Part shown: piece by piece, positions 1 through 8,758 of the stretch | How the letters are laid out: every line of letters begins with the position of its first letter | Numbering within the stretch: position 1 is the stretch's first letter | NCBI GenBank assembly: GCA_004297935.1 | Contig: SCRE01000023.1 | Coordinates: 248,001-312,000 of the forward strand | Direction of reading: 5' to 3' | DNA from: Microbacteriaceae bacterium | Lineage (GTDB): Bacteria > Actinomycetota > Actinomycetes > Actinomycetales > Microbacteriaceae | Length of the DNA stretch: 64,000 bases | Made by a program: the position numbers and the translations under genes | Notes under the pieces: generated by a model | The model's input: only the letters and a program-made list of their open reading frames with translations | Databases searched by the model: none | What the model was told of the DNA's origin: nothing

Positions 1-2
1 TG

Positions 3-758
3 GTCGCGGTAATCGTGATCGGCGGCTGGCAGTGGTTCACGAGCGCCGGGTGGGTCGACAAGTTCTTCTTCGGGCAGCCGTCGGCGATCTGGGACAGCCT
101 CGTGCACCTCTTCACGGTCGGCACCGCCTTCGGAACCATATGGGAGAACCTCGGTGTGACGGCCCAGGAAGCGTTCCTCGGCTTCCTGTTGGGGACCCTT
201 GCGGGTGTCGTGGTCGGCATCCTGTTCGGCTCGAACAAGTACCTGGCGACGGTGTTCGGCCCATACATCAAAGCTCTGAACTCGGTCCCGCGCATCGTGC
301 TCGGGTCGATCTTCATCGTGGCCTTCGGCCTCGGGGTGTTCCCCAAGGTGCTGCTCGCAGCCGTGCTGGTGTTCTTCGTCGTGTTCTTCAACGCGTTCCA
401 GGGCGTCCGCGAAGCGGACCAGAACCTCATCGCGAATGTGCGCGTACTCGGCGCGTCGCCACTTCAGGTCGCGCGTCACGTGACGATTCCGTCCGCGATG
501 ACGTGGATCATCGCCAGCCTGCACACCGCGTTCGGTTTCGCGATCATCGGCGCCCTGGTTGGGGAGGTCCTCGGCGCCCAGCACGGCATCGGACTGATCA
601 TCAGTCAGGCGCAGGGGAACTTCGACCCGAACACGGTGTTCGCCGCCATGGTGATCATGGCCGTGATCACCCTGGGCGCCGAATACCTCCTCACGCTGTT
701 GGAGCGCAGGCTCCTAAAATGGCGTCCGCCGAGCCGCTCCGAAGCGCAGGCGATCTGA
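3..758 (+). CDS. ABC transporter permease, SsuC/TauC type (5' end outside window)
   Basis: Inner-membrane permease of a nitrate/sulfonate/taurine-type ABC importer. The reading frame is open back to the first bases of the window, so the true start is upstream; a GTG at 15 is only an internal candidate. Several hydrophobic segments are visible. The cytoplasmic coupling loop typical of BPD_transp_1 permeases is present (READQNLIANVRVLGAS, near residues 130-147), followed by a conserved segment ending in a glycine-rich helix (GALVGEVLGAQHGIG). About 69 bases separate it from a lipoprotein solute-binding gene, so the two form an importer operon; the ATPase should lie upstream of the window. The exact substrate (sulfonate, taurine, riboflavin or pyrimidine precursor) cannot be decided from sequence. 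Confidence 0.9.
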   Translation, partial: VAVIVIGGWQWFTSAGWVDKFFFGQPSAIWDSLVHLFTVGTAFGTIWENLGVTAQEAFLGFLLGTLAGVVVGILFGSNKYLATVFGPYIKALNSVPRIVLGSIFIVAFGLGVFPKVLLAAVLVFFVVFFNAFQGVREADQNLIANVRVLGASPLQVARHVTIPSAMTWIIASLHTAFGFAIIGALVGEVLGAQHGIGLIISQAQGNFDPNTVFAAMVIMAVITLGAEYLLTLLERRLLKWRPPSRSEAQAI

Positions 759-826
759 TGCTCCACACCCTTGTGCATCCAACTATCAGCCGAATCCCTC
801 GGCACCAACGAAAGGAACAACCTCCC

Positions 827-1924
827 ATGAAGAAGCGCACCATCTGCGCCGTCGCGGTAGCCGGAGCGCTCGCGCTCAGCCTCGCCGCCTGCAGCAGCAA
901 CTCAGGTGGCGCAGGCAGTGCTGCCGGCGCCAACGTCTCTGCTGCGACGCCCACCGTCACGATGATGGTCGGCGGCATCGACAAACAGATCTATCTGCCG
1001 TACCAGCTTGCGCAGAGTCTCGGCTACTACAAGAAGTACGGTGTGAACGTCCAACTGTCCACCGAGCAGAGCGGCGGTGTCGGTGCCGAAGACGCGATGG
1101 CATCGGGCCAAGTGGACCTGGCCGGCGCATGGTACGTGCACACAGTTGATTTCCAGTCCAAGGGCAAAGACGTGATCAATCTCGTTCAGCTCTCGGGCGC
1201 GCCGGGCGAGCGCGAGATGTGCGGCACCAACAGCGGCGTGCATTCAGCGGCCGACTTCGCCGGCAAGACGCTCGGCGTCACCGATCTCGGTTCCGGAACC
1301 GACGAGCTCACCCAGTTTCTCGCATCCCAGCACGGAGTTTCACGGACCGGCTATCACACGCTTGCGGTCGGTGCCGGATCAACGGCGATCGCAGCAATCC
1401 AGCGAGGCTCGGCCGACTGCGTCATGACGACCCAGCCGACTGTCGGCGCGCTCACCACCAAGAAGCTCGCCTACACCGCGGTGGACCTCGCCACCACGGC
1501 CGGTGCGACCAAAGCCCTCGGCGGTGCCTGGCCGGCGGCCGGACTGCTGGCGCGCGCGGACTGGGTGAAGTCCCACAAGGACGCCGCCCAGAAGGTCGTG
1601 GACGCGCTGGTCGCCACGATGCACTGGATCAGCACGCACTCGGCAGCGGACATCGCGGGCAAGCTGCCCGCCGCGTTCGTGCAGAACAGCACGATCACCA
1701 AGGCGCAGTACATCGCCGGATTGACCACCGACAAGACCCAGTTCCTGCCAGACGGAATCATGCCGGCCGGCGGCCCGAAGGTGATCTTCGCCATGGAGAA
1801 GGCGAACGGCGTCGACACCTCGAAGGTCAGCATCTCCGGCACGTTCACCAACAAGTACGCGATCGCGGCCAACAAACTGGAGGGGTTCACGACGACGACC
1901 AAACCTGCAGGCTCGGCCGGCTGA
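827..1924 (+). CDS. ABC transporter substrate-binding lipoprotein, SsuA/TauA (NMT1-like) family
   Basis: Solute-binding partner of the preceding permease, 365 residues. The ATG at 827 follows AAAGGA and starts a classical lipoprotein signal: KKR, a hydrophobic core, then the lipobox SLAAC with the lipid-modified Cys near residue 23. After a Ser/Gly/Ala-rich linker the mature part has a periplasmic-binding fold of the NMT1/SsuA type: a YLPYQLAQSLGYYKKYG element close to the N-terminus and a GVTDLGSGTDEL segment in the middle. The frame stays open far upstream across the permease, but that is antisense-free read-through without a signal sequence, so the ATG at 827 is preferred. Ligand not assignable. 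Confidence 0.92.
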   Translation: MKKRTICAVAVAGALALSLAACSSNSGGAGSAAGANVSAATPTVTMMVGGIDKQIYLPYQLAQSLGYYKKYGVNVQLSTEQSGGVGAEDAMASGQVDLAGAWYVHTVDFQSKGKDVINLVQLSGAPGEREMCGTNSGVHSAADFAGKTLGVTDLGSGTDELTQFLASQHGVSRTGYHTLAVGAGSTAIAAIQRGSADCVMTTQPTVGALTTKKLAYTAVDLATTAGATKALGGAWPAAGLLARADWVKSHKDAAQKVVDALVATMHWISTHSAADIAGKLPAAFVQNSTITKAQYIAGLTTDKTQFLPDGIMPAGGPKVIFAMEKANGVDTSKVSISGTFTNKYAIAANKLEGFTTTTKPAGSAG

Positions 1925-1988
1925 CCCGAACGTCGACGAGGAAGGGGTCGCACGGCGCGACGGCGAGCGGCGGCCGGCGACACCAACC

Positions 1989-2022
1989 GATCGGCCTGCG
2001 CGGACTTCCACGCAGGCCGATC
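1989..2022. terminator. Bidirectional hairpin terminator between convergent genes
   Basis: A perfect 12-bp inverted repeat (GATCGGCCTGCG and its complement) with a 10-base loop lies between the importer lipoprotein gene (+) and the DUF2182 gene (-). A pyrimidine-rich tail (TGCTCCTCGTCT) follows on the plus side. Position and shape fit a shared factor-independent terminator, though the T-tract is weak, as is common in high-GC actinobacteria. Confidence 0.7.
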
Positions 2023-2048
2023 GTGCTCCTCGTCTGCCGAAGTCGACG

Positions 2049-2822
2049 TCACCCGGCCATCGTCACGACCGAGTGGAATCCGGGCAGCAGCTCGGGGTGC
2101 GCCGGAACGAAGAGCGCGACCGCGATGAGGAGCGCTCCGGCGACTCTGCTGAATGCGTGGCCGTGCGTCCAGATCTTCTCCACCAGGATGACCGCGGCAA
2201 TCGCAGCCATCCAGATCAGGTTCATCACACCGACCGCGAGCAGCACGACCATGAGCCCCCAGCAGCAACCCACGCAGTACGCACCATGGTACGCACCCAC
2301 CCGGAGGTCCCGCAGCCGGCCCCGGTAGGCGGAGACGTGCAGCAGGAACGACATGGGTGAGCGGCAGTGGCGCAGGCAGAAGTCCTTCAGCGGAGTCAGC
2401 TGGTAGATCCCCGCGGCGACGAGCAGCCCCGCTCCGACCCAGGGCGCGACACGCGGCGCATCCGCGGTGAGCACTGCCGCGAGCGACGCCGCGGCGTACG
2501 CGAGAATACCGAAGCCGAGCCAGGTCATCAGATAGCCGGTGATGAGGGCCACGGTTCTGCCCGCTCTGACCCACTGACGCTGCACGCCGCGGATCGTGCG
2601 GAGGTAGGCCGAGGTGAGCGGCGCAAGGGCGGGGAGCATCATTGCCGCCATCATCAGTTCCCAGGCAGCAAGAAAACCGAGCAACCCGAGCCCCATCGTG
2701 CCCGGGGCGGCGGGCATCCCTGCGAAACTCGCGTAGGTCAGGTACCACGCAAGGGCCGCGCACGCGAGCAAGGCGAACAGACTCCCGTTGCGCCCAACGG
2801 TGAGGGATCCTGCCCTCGGCAC
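2049..2822 (-). CDS. DUF2182 multi-pass membrane protein
   Basis: Integral membrane protein of 257 residues with about six or seven hydrophobic segments. It carries the DUF2182 hallmarks: a Met-rich MMAAMMLPAL segment near residue 60, a YQLTPLKDFCLRHC motif with two cysteines in the middle, and GAYCVGCCWGLM further on. These Cys/His/Met clusters have led to the family being described as predicted metal-binding. The start is a GTG one base after the stop of the DUF1326 gene, so the two genes are almost certainly co-transcribed. The biochemical role is not established; pairing with DUF1326 is common. Confidence 0.85.
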   Translation of the reverse strand: MPRAGSLTVGRNGSLFALLACAALAWYLTYASFAGMPAAPGTMGLGLLGFLAAWELMMAAMMLPALAPLTSAYLRTIRGVQRQWVRAGRTVALITGYLMTWLGFGILAYAAASLAAVLTADAPRVAPWVGAGLLVAAGIYQLTPLKDFCLRHCRSPMSFLLHVSAYRGRLRDLRVGAYHGAYCVGCCWGLMVVLLAVGVMNLIWMAAIAAVILVEKIWTHGHAFSRVAGALLIAVALFVPAHPELLPGFHSVVTMAG

Positions 2823-2823
2823 C

Positions 2824-3429
2824 CTACGCCGACCAGGCGAACGGGGCTGAGAAGGAATTCTTCCCCGTGTTGTCCCACGTCATGCCGAACACGTCGACGC
2901 GACTTGCGGTCGCCGTTCCGGCTGCCAGGGTGTCGGCGGGGAATCCGATGCCGCTGACCCGCACGCCGACGCCGGTGCTGTCGAGCGGCGACACGAAGTC
3001 TTCGACGACCAGGTCCACGCTGCTGCCGATCCGAAGCTGGTGCCGTCGACCGTCATTCGCGTACGTCATCGCCAGCGAATCCTGGCCGGCCATCTCCGAG
3101 ATCAACGGCCCTAGTTCGGTCATCGGTCCCCCGAGCTGACCGCCGAAAACGGCACCGAGCGCATCCGATTGCGCTTGTGTCGCGGCAGAGTCGACCAGCA
3201 GACCGACCTTCCAACCACCCTCGCTCATGAGTTGCGGCGTGTCAGCGACGACGCAGACGGTGAGACCGCCGACATCGACCCCGTCGACGTCTCCCGTGTC
3301 GACGTGGAACGCCAACGCCACCTGACATCGTTCGTTATCCGCTGGCGCAGTCAGACCCGAGGTCGAACACGGGCAGACCATGTCGCAGTTGCAGTTTTCG
3401 AAATACGTACCCTCAACATGCCACACCAT
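2824..3429 (-). CDS. DUF1326 domain-containing protein
   Basis: Soluble protein of 201 residues. The N-terminus has the cysteine-rich DUF1326 signature (FENCNCDMVCPCS, residues about 8-20), suggestive of metal or redox chemistry, followed by a mostly beta domain. The ATG at 3429 is chosen because it follows a strong ribosome binding site (GGAAGGAA) and begins exactly at the conserved MVWHVEGTYFENC block; the open frame extends 57 codons further upstream with no family similarity. It sits directly upstream of the DUF2182 membrane gene with a one-base gap. Function unknown. Confidence 0.87.
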   Translation of the reverse strand: MVWHVEGTYFENCNCDMVCPCSTSGLTAPADNERCQVALAFHVDTGDVDGVDVGGLTVCVVADTPQLMSEGGWKVGLLVDSAATQAQSDALGAVFGGQLGGPMTELGPLISEMAGQDSLAMTYANDGRRHQLRIGSSVDLVVEDFVSPLDSTGVGVRVSGIGFPADTLAAGTATASRVDVFGMTWDNTGKNSFSAPFAWSA

Positions 3430-3646
3430 TTGATGTTCCTTCCACAAGGCACCACCAAGATGAAGTTTCCTCGCCGTTGTGGCCGCCGTCAAGAGGTCGA
3501 CCGCCAGGAATCGCCGACGGTCCCGCACCCGCTCCGATAGGCGCAGGACGCAACTCCGCGATGCCATGCGTGTCGAAATCGCCATGCGGATGTCGCGCAT
3601 GGCACCGGAGCACGGAGCCGGAACAGCCGACTCCCCCGTGTTCCGG

Positions 3647-3722
3647 TGGTGGAGCTACGGGGATTCGAACCCCGGACCTTCTCATTGCGAACGAGACGCG
3701 CTACCAACTGCGCCATAGCCCC
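3647..3722 (-). tRNA. tRNA-Ala, anticodon CGC
   Basis: Read on the minus strand the gene folds into a complete cloverleaf. The acceptor stem GGGGCTA pairs with TAGCTCC (one G-T), the D-arm is GCGCAGTTGGTAGCGC, the anticodon loop TTCGCAA gives anticodon CGC, and the T-arm is CGGGG-TTCGAAT-CCCCG. Discriminator A and CCA are encoded (ACCA at 3647-3650). The anticodon reads GCG alanine codons. Confidence 0.97.
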
Positions 3723-3975
3723 TTGAACTGCGTAAGAAACAATATCATGACGCGGCGCGGTTCAATCGCGGAAGCGACGCGGGTGCCGCGAGCCAGCGCG
3801 GCCGCGCGAAACGGCGACTCCTGCGCCGACGGTCGCAGGTTCGCCGTCACTGTATTCGCTCTGTCGAATCTGCCTCATGTGAGGCGCATTCGAAACAACG
3901 AAAATGAGCACACCGTTCCCGCGACCGGAGGGCAAGTCCTGCCGGTTCTGATCCCCGAGCGCGGACGAAAGAGCT
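3723..3975. other. Intergenic spacer, no gene seen
   Basis: About 250 bases between the 5' side of tRNA-Ala and the 3' end of dhaK. It should hold the tRNA promoter (minus strand). A short CTCATGTGAGG element at 3876-3886 is a small inverted repeat. No reading frame with family similarity was recognised, and no dhaL or dhaM remnant was seen. Confidence 0.4.
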
Positions 3976-4974
3976 TCAGATGCCCCAGCGCAGCGCCGGG
4001 GTGCTGACCGGTGCATCCCAGAGACGCAGCAACTCGTCGTCGGCGCGCAGCAGCGTGACCGAGCATCCAGCCATGTCCAGCGACGTGATGTAGTTGCCGA
4101 CGAGGTTGCGCGCAACCGTGATCCCCGCGTCCGCAAGCAGGCGCGCCACCTCGCCGTACATGACGTACAACTCGATCAGCGGGGTCGCCCCCATGCCATT
4201 GACCATCACGATCGCCGGTGCGCCGGTGAAGTCGAAGTCCGCCAGGATCGGCTCGAGCAGCTGCGCAGCGATCCGGGCGGCATCCACCAGCGGCACCCGG
4301 CGACGACCGGGTTCACCGTGGATGCCGACACCGAGTTCCATGTCGTCATCACCGAGTTCGAAGCTCGGGCGGCCCGCCGCCGGCACCGTGCCGGCGGCCA
4401 GCGCAACGCCCATCGACCGAGCGGATGCCGCAACACGCTCCGCGAGCGCCACCACGCCCGCGAGATCCCGGCCCTCTTCCGCTGCGGCGCCGACGATCTT
4501 CTCCAGCAGCACGGTCGCACCGGTGCCGCGGCGTCCGGCCGTGAACGTCGAATCCTCGACAGCAACGTCATCGCTGACCACGACGGTACGCACCTCGGCG
4601 TCGGCCAGTTCCGCAGCCATCTCGAAGTTCATCACGTCACCGGTGTAGTTCTTCACGATGTACAGCACACCGGCCCCGGCATTCGCCTCGCCGCCGAGCT
4701 CCACGGTGGCTGCCATCAGCTGGTCGGGCGTGGGCGACGTGAAGATCTCCCCGGCACACGCGGCATCGAGCATTCCGAGGCCGACGAAACCACCGTGCAA
4801 CGGTTCATGGCCGCTCCCGCCACCGGAGATCAAGGCGACCTTGCCCGACCGGATCGGCTCACGTCGAAAGATCACGCGATTCGCGCGATCGACTCGCAAC
4901 TCCGGGTGGGCGGCAGCGATGCCGCTCAGCGCATCCGACAACACGGACTCAGCGCCGTTGATGAACTTCTTCAT
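3976..4974 (-). CDS. dhaK: Dihydroxyacetone kinase subunit DhaK
   Basis: Dihydroxyacetone-binding subunit of 332 residues. DhaK binds dihydroxyacetone covalently through a histidine; phosphate comes from an ADP-bound DhaL (PTS systems) or a fused ATP-binding domain. Visible hallmarks are the N-terminal GGGSGHEPLH motif (residues about 50-60), the TSPTPDQ segment and the substrate-linking histidine in GIHGEPG (residues about 215-221). The ATG at 4974 is preferred: GAGG lies 9-10 bases upstream and homologues begin MKKFIN. The usual dhaL and dhaM partners are absent on both sides: tRNA-Ala lies downstream and a conserved membrane gene upstream. The partner must be elsewhere, or the protein works differently. 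Confidence 0.92.
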   Translation of the reverse strand: MKKFINGAESVLSDALSGIAAAHPELRVDRANRVIFRREPIRSGKVALISGGGSGHEPLHGGFVGLGMLDAACAGEIFTSPTPDQLMAATVELGGEANAGAGVLYIVKNYTGDVMNFEMAAELADAEVRTVVVSDDVAVEDSTFTAGRRGTGATVLLEKIVGAAAEEGRDLAGVVALAERVAASARSMGVALAAGTVPAAGRPSFELGDDDMELGVGIHGEPGRRRVPLVDAARIAAQLLEPILADFDFTGAPAIVMVNGMGATPLIELYVMYGEVARLLADAGITVARNLVGNYITSLDMAGCSVTLLRADDELLRLWDAPVSTPALRWGI

Positions 4975-5001
4975 GTGCGAAATCCTCGCATGCATTGCTG
5001 C

Positions 5002-5985
5002 TCAACCGGCGGCGCGGCGACGACGCAGCGCGGCATCGAGGTCGAGTGCGCTCGCTTCGACGCCCTCGAGCATGCCCATGCGGGCGTAGCGGTCGAGCGG
5101 CGCCGGCACGGCGGACGCGGCCGGTTCGGCCACGGGGCGCGGCGTCAACCGGGCCACCTCGGGCGAGAGCACCTCGGCGAGTTCGGCCGCCCGGCGGTGC
5201 AACTCTGCGGCTGCGGCCGCGCGGCGCAGCCTGGTGACGGCGTCCACCGACGCCATCGCACTCGCGGCGACCGACCCGGGAGACTGATAAAGGGGCTTCG
5301 GCAGCGGCCGTGGCGTCCAGGTGGCCAGTGCGGCAGGTGCCGACTCGACCGACGCAGCGTGATCGAACAGTTCCGACACCACTCGCGGAGTCTCCACGGC
5401 CACCACGACCGGCTTGTTTCGACCGGCACCCGCAAGCCTGCAAAGATTGCCGAACGCACCGCCCGCCGCAACCACCGCACCCGCCGGCACAAGCCACGAT
5501 CCCCCGAGCGCAAGAGCGGCGACGAGACCCCACACCGCTGCGACCAGGCCGACCACGAGGAGCAGAGCCGTTGCCGCGCGCGCACGACGCAATCGGCGCG
5601 CCCGAGCGCGCGGCGCATCCGTCATCGGCGCGGAGTGAGGCGTCGCCGCAGCACGCGCATCCGCCTCAGCACGCGCCATCGCCTCCTCATGGCGGCGCGC
5701 CGCCTCTTCCGTCGCGCGTGCCTGCAACTCTGCTCGGGTGCGCGCCTCAGCCTTGCGCAGGATGCGCTGCTGCACCGCAACCTCGCGCGCGGTCGCCTCG
5801 ACGCGAACCTCGTCAGGCAACTCCGACGTCGCGGCCAGAATGCGCAGCGTCTGCTGCAGCCGCACCGCGTTGCGCTCTGTCGCCTGAAACTCTCGCCGCC
5901 TCAGCCACGTCGGCAACAGATAGGCGAGCCAGAGCACGGCGGCGAGCAGCACGACGACTCCCCCACTGAGTACATCCCCGCCCAT
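5002..5985 (-). CDS. Conserved actinobacterial membrane protein of unknown function
   Basis: Protein of 327 residues. An N-terminal membrane helix (residues about 6-27) ending in PTWLRRREF is followed by a long charged, Ala/Arg/Glu-rich segment predicted as coiled coil (about 40-115). Next comes a central pair of hydrophobic helices (about 135-180) and an Ala/Pro-rich C-terminal tail. I recognise the N-terminal block as a protein commonly found beside galU in Microbacteriaceae, but no function is known. It shares strand with rimJ-like and galU upstream and dhaK downstream (27-base gap). Confidence 0.75.
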   Translation of the reverse strand: MGGDVLSGGVVVLLAAVLWLAYLLPTWLRRREFQATERNAVRLQQTLRILAATSELPDEVRVEATAREVAVQQRILRKAEARTRAELQARATEEAARRHEEAMARAEADARAAATPHSAPMTDAPRARARRLRRARAATALLLVVGLVAAVWGLVAALALGGSWLVPAGAVVAAGGAFGNLCRLAGAGRNKPVVVAVETPRVVSELFDHAASVESAPAALATWTPRPLPKPLYQSPGSVAASAMASVDAVTRLRRAAAAAELHRRAAELAEVLSPEVARLTPRPVAEPAASAVPAPLDRYARMGMLEGVEASALDLDAALRRRRAAG

Positions 5986-6036
5986 GTGTCAACGGTAAGG
6001 GGTCTGCGCCCGCTGCGAGCCCGCAACGCTGGTGTG

Positions 6037-6699
6037 TCACCGATCCCGTTGCACCGGCAACTGCTGCTGGGCCGCTTTCAGATCGTGCGAAGGAATACGC
6101 GCGGCATCCGCGGGCGCCTGCCCGTCGCGCCAACGGCGCAGCACCCCCTGATGCACTTCCTCGACCACGAGGGCGAAGCAGAAATGATCGCGCCAGTCTC
6201 CGTTGATGTGGATATAGCGACGCCGCAGCCCCTCATAACGGAACCCGAGCTTCTCGACGACACGCAACGACGGGGCATTCTCCGGGCGGATGCAGATCTC
6301 CATCCGGTGCAGGCCGAGCTGGAAGAAGCAGTAGTCGGTCGCGAGCGCCGTAGCGATCGGCGTCACAGCACGGCCGGCGAAACGCTCGCTGACCCAGTAA
6401 CCGATCGTGGCGCTCGCAAGCGATCCGTAGCTGATCGACGAGACGTTCAGCTGCCCGACCAGCTCGCCGTCGAACTCGACGATGAACGGCAGCCCATGCC
6501 CGGCACGCGCGTTCGCCTGCAACGACCGGATGCTCGCGCGCACGTCGAAGCTCATCGGCCCGTGCGGGTTGGTCGCCTCCCACTGACGCAGCCAGCTGCG
6601 GTTGGCGAGAAGTTCACGTTCCAGCGGACGGGAGTCGCGCAGACGGATCGGACGCATCGTCACCGGTCCGTCTGTCAGCGTCGGAATGAACAGTGCCAT
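6037..6699 (-). CDS. GNAT family N-acetyltransferase (RimJ/RimL-like)
   Basis: 220-residue GNAT acetyltransferase. The family transfers acetyl from acetyl-CoA to amines, in this subfamily often the alpha-amine of ribosomal proteins. Visible elements: the early beta-strand PVTMRPIRLRD, the acetyl-CoA-binding loop region around IGYWVSERFAGRAV (residues about 105-118), and the C-terminal ENAPSLRVVEKLGFRYEG motif typical of RimJ/RimL. A Gln-rich tail follows. Only 6 bases separate it from galU, so they are likely co-transcribed. The acceptor substrate cannot be inferred. Confidence 0.88.
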   Translation of the reverse strand: MALFIPTLTDGPVTMRPIRLRDSRPLERELLANRSWLRQWEATNPHGPMSFDVRASIRSLQANARAGHGLPFIVEFDGELVGQLNVSSISYGSLASATIGYWVSERFAGRAVTPIATALATDYCFFQLGLHRMEICIRPENAPSLRVVEKLGFRYEGLRRRYIHINGDWRDHFCFALVVEEVHQGVLRRWRDGQAPADAARIPSHDLKAAQQQLPVQRDR

Positions 6700-6705
6700 G
6701 AGCGA

Positions 6706-7665
6706 CTATTGCTGCGCCTGCTCGTGCACCGTGCCGCCGAGTGCGCCCAGTGTTTCATCGGCTGGAAGGTCGAGGCTGAGGCTTGCGACGAACCGCTGCA
6801 ACCACGGACGCAACTGCGGACCGAGATCTTCGCGATCGACGGCCAGTTGAACGATCGCCTTGATGTAGTCCAGCCTGTCGCCTGTGTCGTACCGTCGGCC
6901 TCGGAACACGACACCATAGACACCGCCGGCGATCGACTCGTCCGCGGCAAGCGTCTCCAGAGCGTCGGTCAACTGAATCTCCCCACCCTTGCCCGGCGGA
7001 GTGCGCTCCAACACGTCGAAAACCTGCGGCTGCAGCACATAACGGCCGATGACGGCGAGGTTCGACGGAGCGTCTTCGGCATCCGGCTTCTCGACCAGGC
7101 CGCGCACGCGTACGACGTCGTCCTCGGCGGTCGGTTCGACATCGGCCGCTCCGTAGAGCTGGATCTGGTCCGGTTCGACTTCGAGGAGCGCGATCACGGT
7201 CGCGGCGCGCTCTTCGGCGACCACCAGCATCCGCTCGAGCAGTATGTCGCGAGCGTCGATGATGTCATCGCCGAGCAGCACGGCGAACGGCTGATCGCCC
7301 ACGTGCATCTTCGCGCGCAGTACGGCGTGGCCGAGACCCTTCGGATCACCCTGACGCACGTAGTGCACGTCGGCGAGCTCTGTCGAATAGTTCACCTTTT
7401 CGAGCCGATCGGTGTCGCCCTTGCGCTCCAGGGTCGCCTCGAGCTCCGTCGCTCGATCGAAGTGGTTCTCGAGCGCGTTCTTGTTGCGGCCGGTGACCAA
7501 CAGCACGTCGTGCAGGCCGGCTGCGACCGCCTCCTCGACCACATACTGGATCGCGGGCTTGTCGACGACCGGCAGCATCTCCTTAGGCATCGCTTTGGTC
7601 GCGGGAAGGAATCGCGTGCCCAAACCGGCGGCCGGAATCACGGCCTTGGTAATCTGCATTGCCAT
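6706..7665 (-). CDS. galU: UTP-glucose-1-phosphate uridylyltransferase
   Basis: 319-residue nucleotidyltransferase making UDP-glucose from UTP and glucose-1-phosphate for cell-envelope and storage polysaccharides. The N-terminal nucleotide-binding motif AAGLGTRFLPATKAMPKE (residues about 12-29), VVDKPAIQYVVEE, the metal-binding LLGDDII and the sugar-binding VEKP and GKGGEIQLTDAL motifs are all present and in order. Length is normal. The gene is divergent from the folate cyclo-ligase gene (49-base gap), an arrangement I recognise from related actinobacteria. Confidence 0.96.
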   Translation of the reverse strand: MAMQITKAVIPAAGLGTRFLPATKAMPKEMLPVVDKPAIQYVVEEAVAAGLHDVLLVTGRNKNALENHFDRATELEATLERKGDTDRLEKVNYSTELADVHYVRQGDPKGLGHAVLRAKMHVGDQPFAVLLGDDIIDARDILLERMLVVAEERAATVIALLEVEPDQIQLYGAADVEPTAEDDVVRVRGLVEKPDAEDAPSNLAVIGRYVLQPQVFDVLERTPPGKGGEIQLTDALETLAADESIAGGVYGVVFRGRRYDTGDRLDYIKAIVQLAVDREDLGPQLRPWLQRFVASLSLDLPADETLGALGGTVHEQAQQ

Positions 7666-7714
7666 GATCGCAAGGCTAGCGTTATCCGCAGCCGGATGAG
7701 GAACACCACGTAGT

Positions 7715-8305
7715 ATGACCTACATGTCGAGCGAGCTGAGCAATCAGAAGCGGGCATTGCGCGCCGAGTTGCGGGAGCGCCGTCAGAATATGACAGCGAC
7801 GGAGCGCGAATCCGCCGCCGCCGGGATCACCCGCCACCTGGTCGATCTCACCACGGACCTGTCTGCGCGATCCGTTTCCTGCTACCTGCCGACGCTGCTG
7901 GAGCCGAACACCCGGCCGTACCTGAATTGGGCACGCCAGAACGGCGTTCGTGTTCTGCTGCCGATCTCCCGCGAAGACGGCCTCCTCGATTGGACCACCG
8001 GGGACGGCGAGACCGAAACCGAGAGCAATCTCGGCATCCCCGAAGCGGTCGGAGAGCTGCTCGGACCGATCGCGATCAATGACGTCGATCTGATCCTCGT
8101 CCCGGCCGCTGCCGTTGACCGGACCGGCCTCCGCTTGGGCTGGGGTCGAGGTTATTTCGACAAAACCCTCGGAAGCATGGAAAAATGTCCTCCAGTGTAT
8201 GCCGTGCTTTTCGACGGCGAGCTCGTGGACCAGGTTCCGCGGGAACTGCACGATCAACCGGTGGATGGTGTTGTCACGCCGATCAGAATCGTTCAGTTCT
8301 CGTGA
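7715..8305 (+). CDS. 5-formyltetrahydrofolate cyclo-ligase
   Basis: 196-residue MTHFS family enzyme converting 5-formyl-THF to 5,10-methenyl-THF with ATP. Recognised by the N-terminal KRALRAELRERR helix, the central PNTRPYLNW segment and the C-terminal nucleotide-binding motif GWGRGYFDKTL (residues about 139-149). Two ATG codons (7715 and 7724) are possible starts; the second (MSSEL) is equally plausible. Divergent from galU, followed by the FmdB-type gene. Confidence 0.93.
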   Translation: MTYMSSELSNQKRALRAELRERRQNMTATERESAAAGITRHLVDLTTDLSARSVSCYLPTLLEPNTRPYLNWARQNGVRVLLPISREDGLLDWTTGDGETETESNLGIPEAVGELLGPIAINDVDLILVPAAAVDRTGLRLGWGRGYFDKTLGSMEKCPPVYAVLFDGELVDQVPRELHDQPVDGVVTPIRIVQFS

Positions 8306-8375
8306 TCGGCGGGCACGCGTGTTCCGCCGCCTGCGACATGCGACTGCCAACAACAAGGAAAGTCGAGCAAGACCA

Positions 8376-8726
8376 GTGCCCACCTACGCATATAAGTGCC
8401 GAGAATGCGGAAACGCATTCGATGTCCACCAAGCATTCTCGGATGACGCACTGACGGTGTGCCCGTCGTGCGGCGGCGTCCTGCGCAAGGTTTTCGGCAC
8501 AGTCGGCGTCACCTTCAACGGATCCGGCTTCTACCGCACCGACTCTCGAGCGTCGACTGCGGCGACGGGGCCGGCGAAGAAGGACAAGAAGGGCGCGAAG
8601 GAGCCTGCCGGCGCCGCGGCATCGGTCGGCACGTCGAACAGTGCGACCGGCGGCAGTTCGTCGAGCGCCGGCTCGACGCCTGCATCAACTTCGTCGGCGA
8701 AGACGCCGGCATCGTCGTCGTCCTAG
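8376..8726 (+). CDS. FmdB family zinc-ribbon protein
   Basis: 116-residue protein starting at GTG (VPTYAYKCRECG). The N-terminal FmdB regulatory zinc ribbon has two CxxC pairs (CRECG and CPSCG) with the characteristic KVFGTVGVTFNGSGFYRTD segment after it. The remainder is a low-complexity Ser/Ala/Thr/Lys tail, typical for actinobacterial members. The start is fixed by family homology, as FmdB proteins begin (M/V)PTYxYxC. It sits between the folate cyclo-ligase and mscL, in the same direction. Molecular role poorly defined. Confidence 0.88.
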   Translation: MPTYAYKCRECGNAFDVHQAFSDDALTVCPSCGGVLRKVFGTVGVTFNGSGFYRTDSRASTAATGPAKKDKKGAKEPAGAAASVGTSNSATGGSSSSAGSTPASTSSAKTPASSSS

Positions 8727-8758
8727 ACGGGACGAAAACTACAAGGGGGTAGGTCACC

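Noticed and set aside
32-826. Upstream extension of the substrate-binding lipoprotein frame
   Set aside because: It overlaps the permease in another frame; the lipoprotein signal with lipobox begins at 827.
4318-7713. A very long plus-strand open frame (1131 codons) opposite dhaK, the membrane gene, rimJ-like and galU
   Set aside because: Its translation is Arg/His-rich without domain similarity and mirrors the codon pattern of the well-supported minus-strand genes; high-GC antisense frames stay open by composition.
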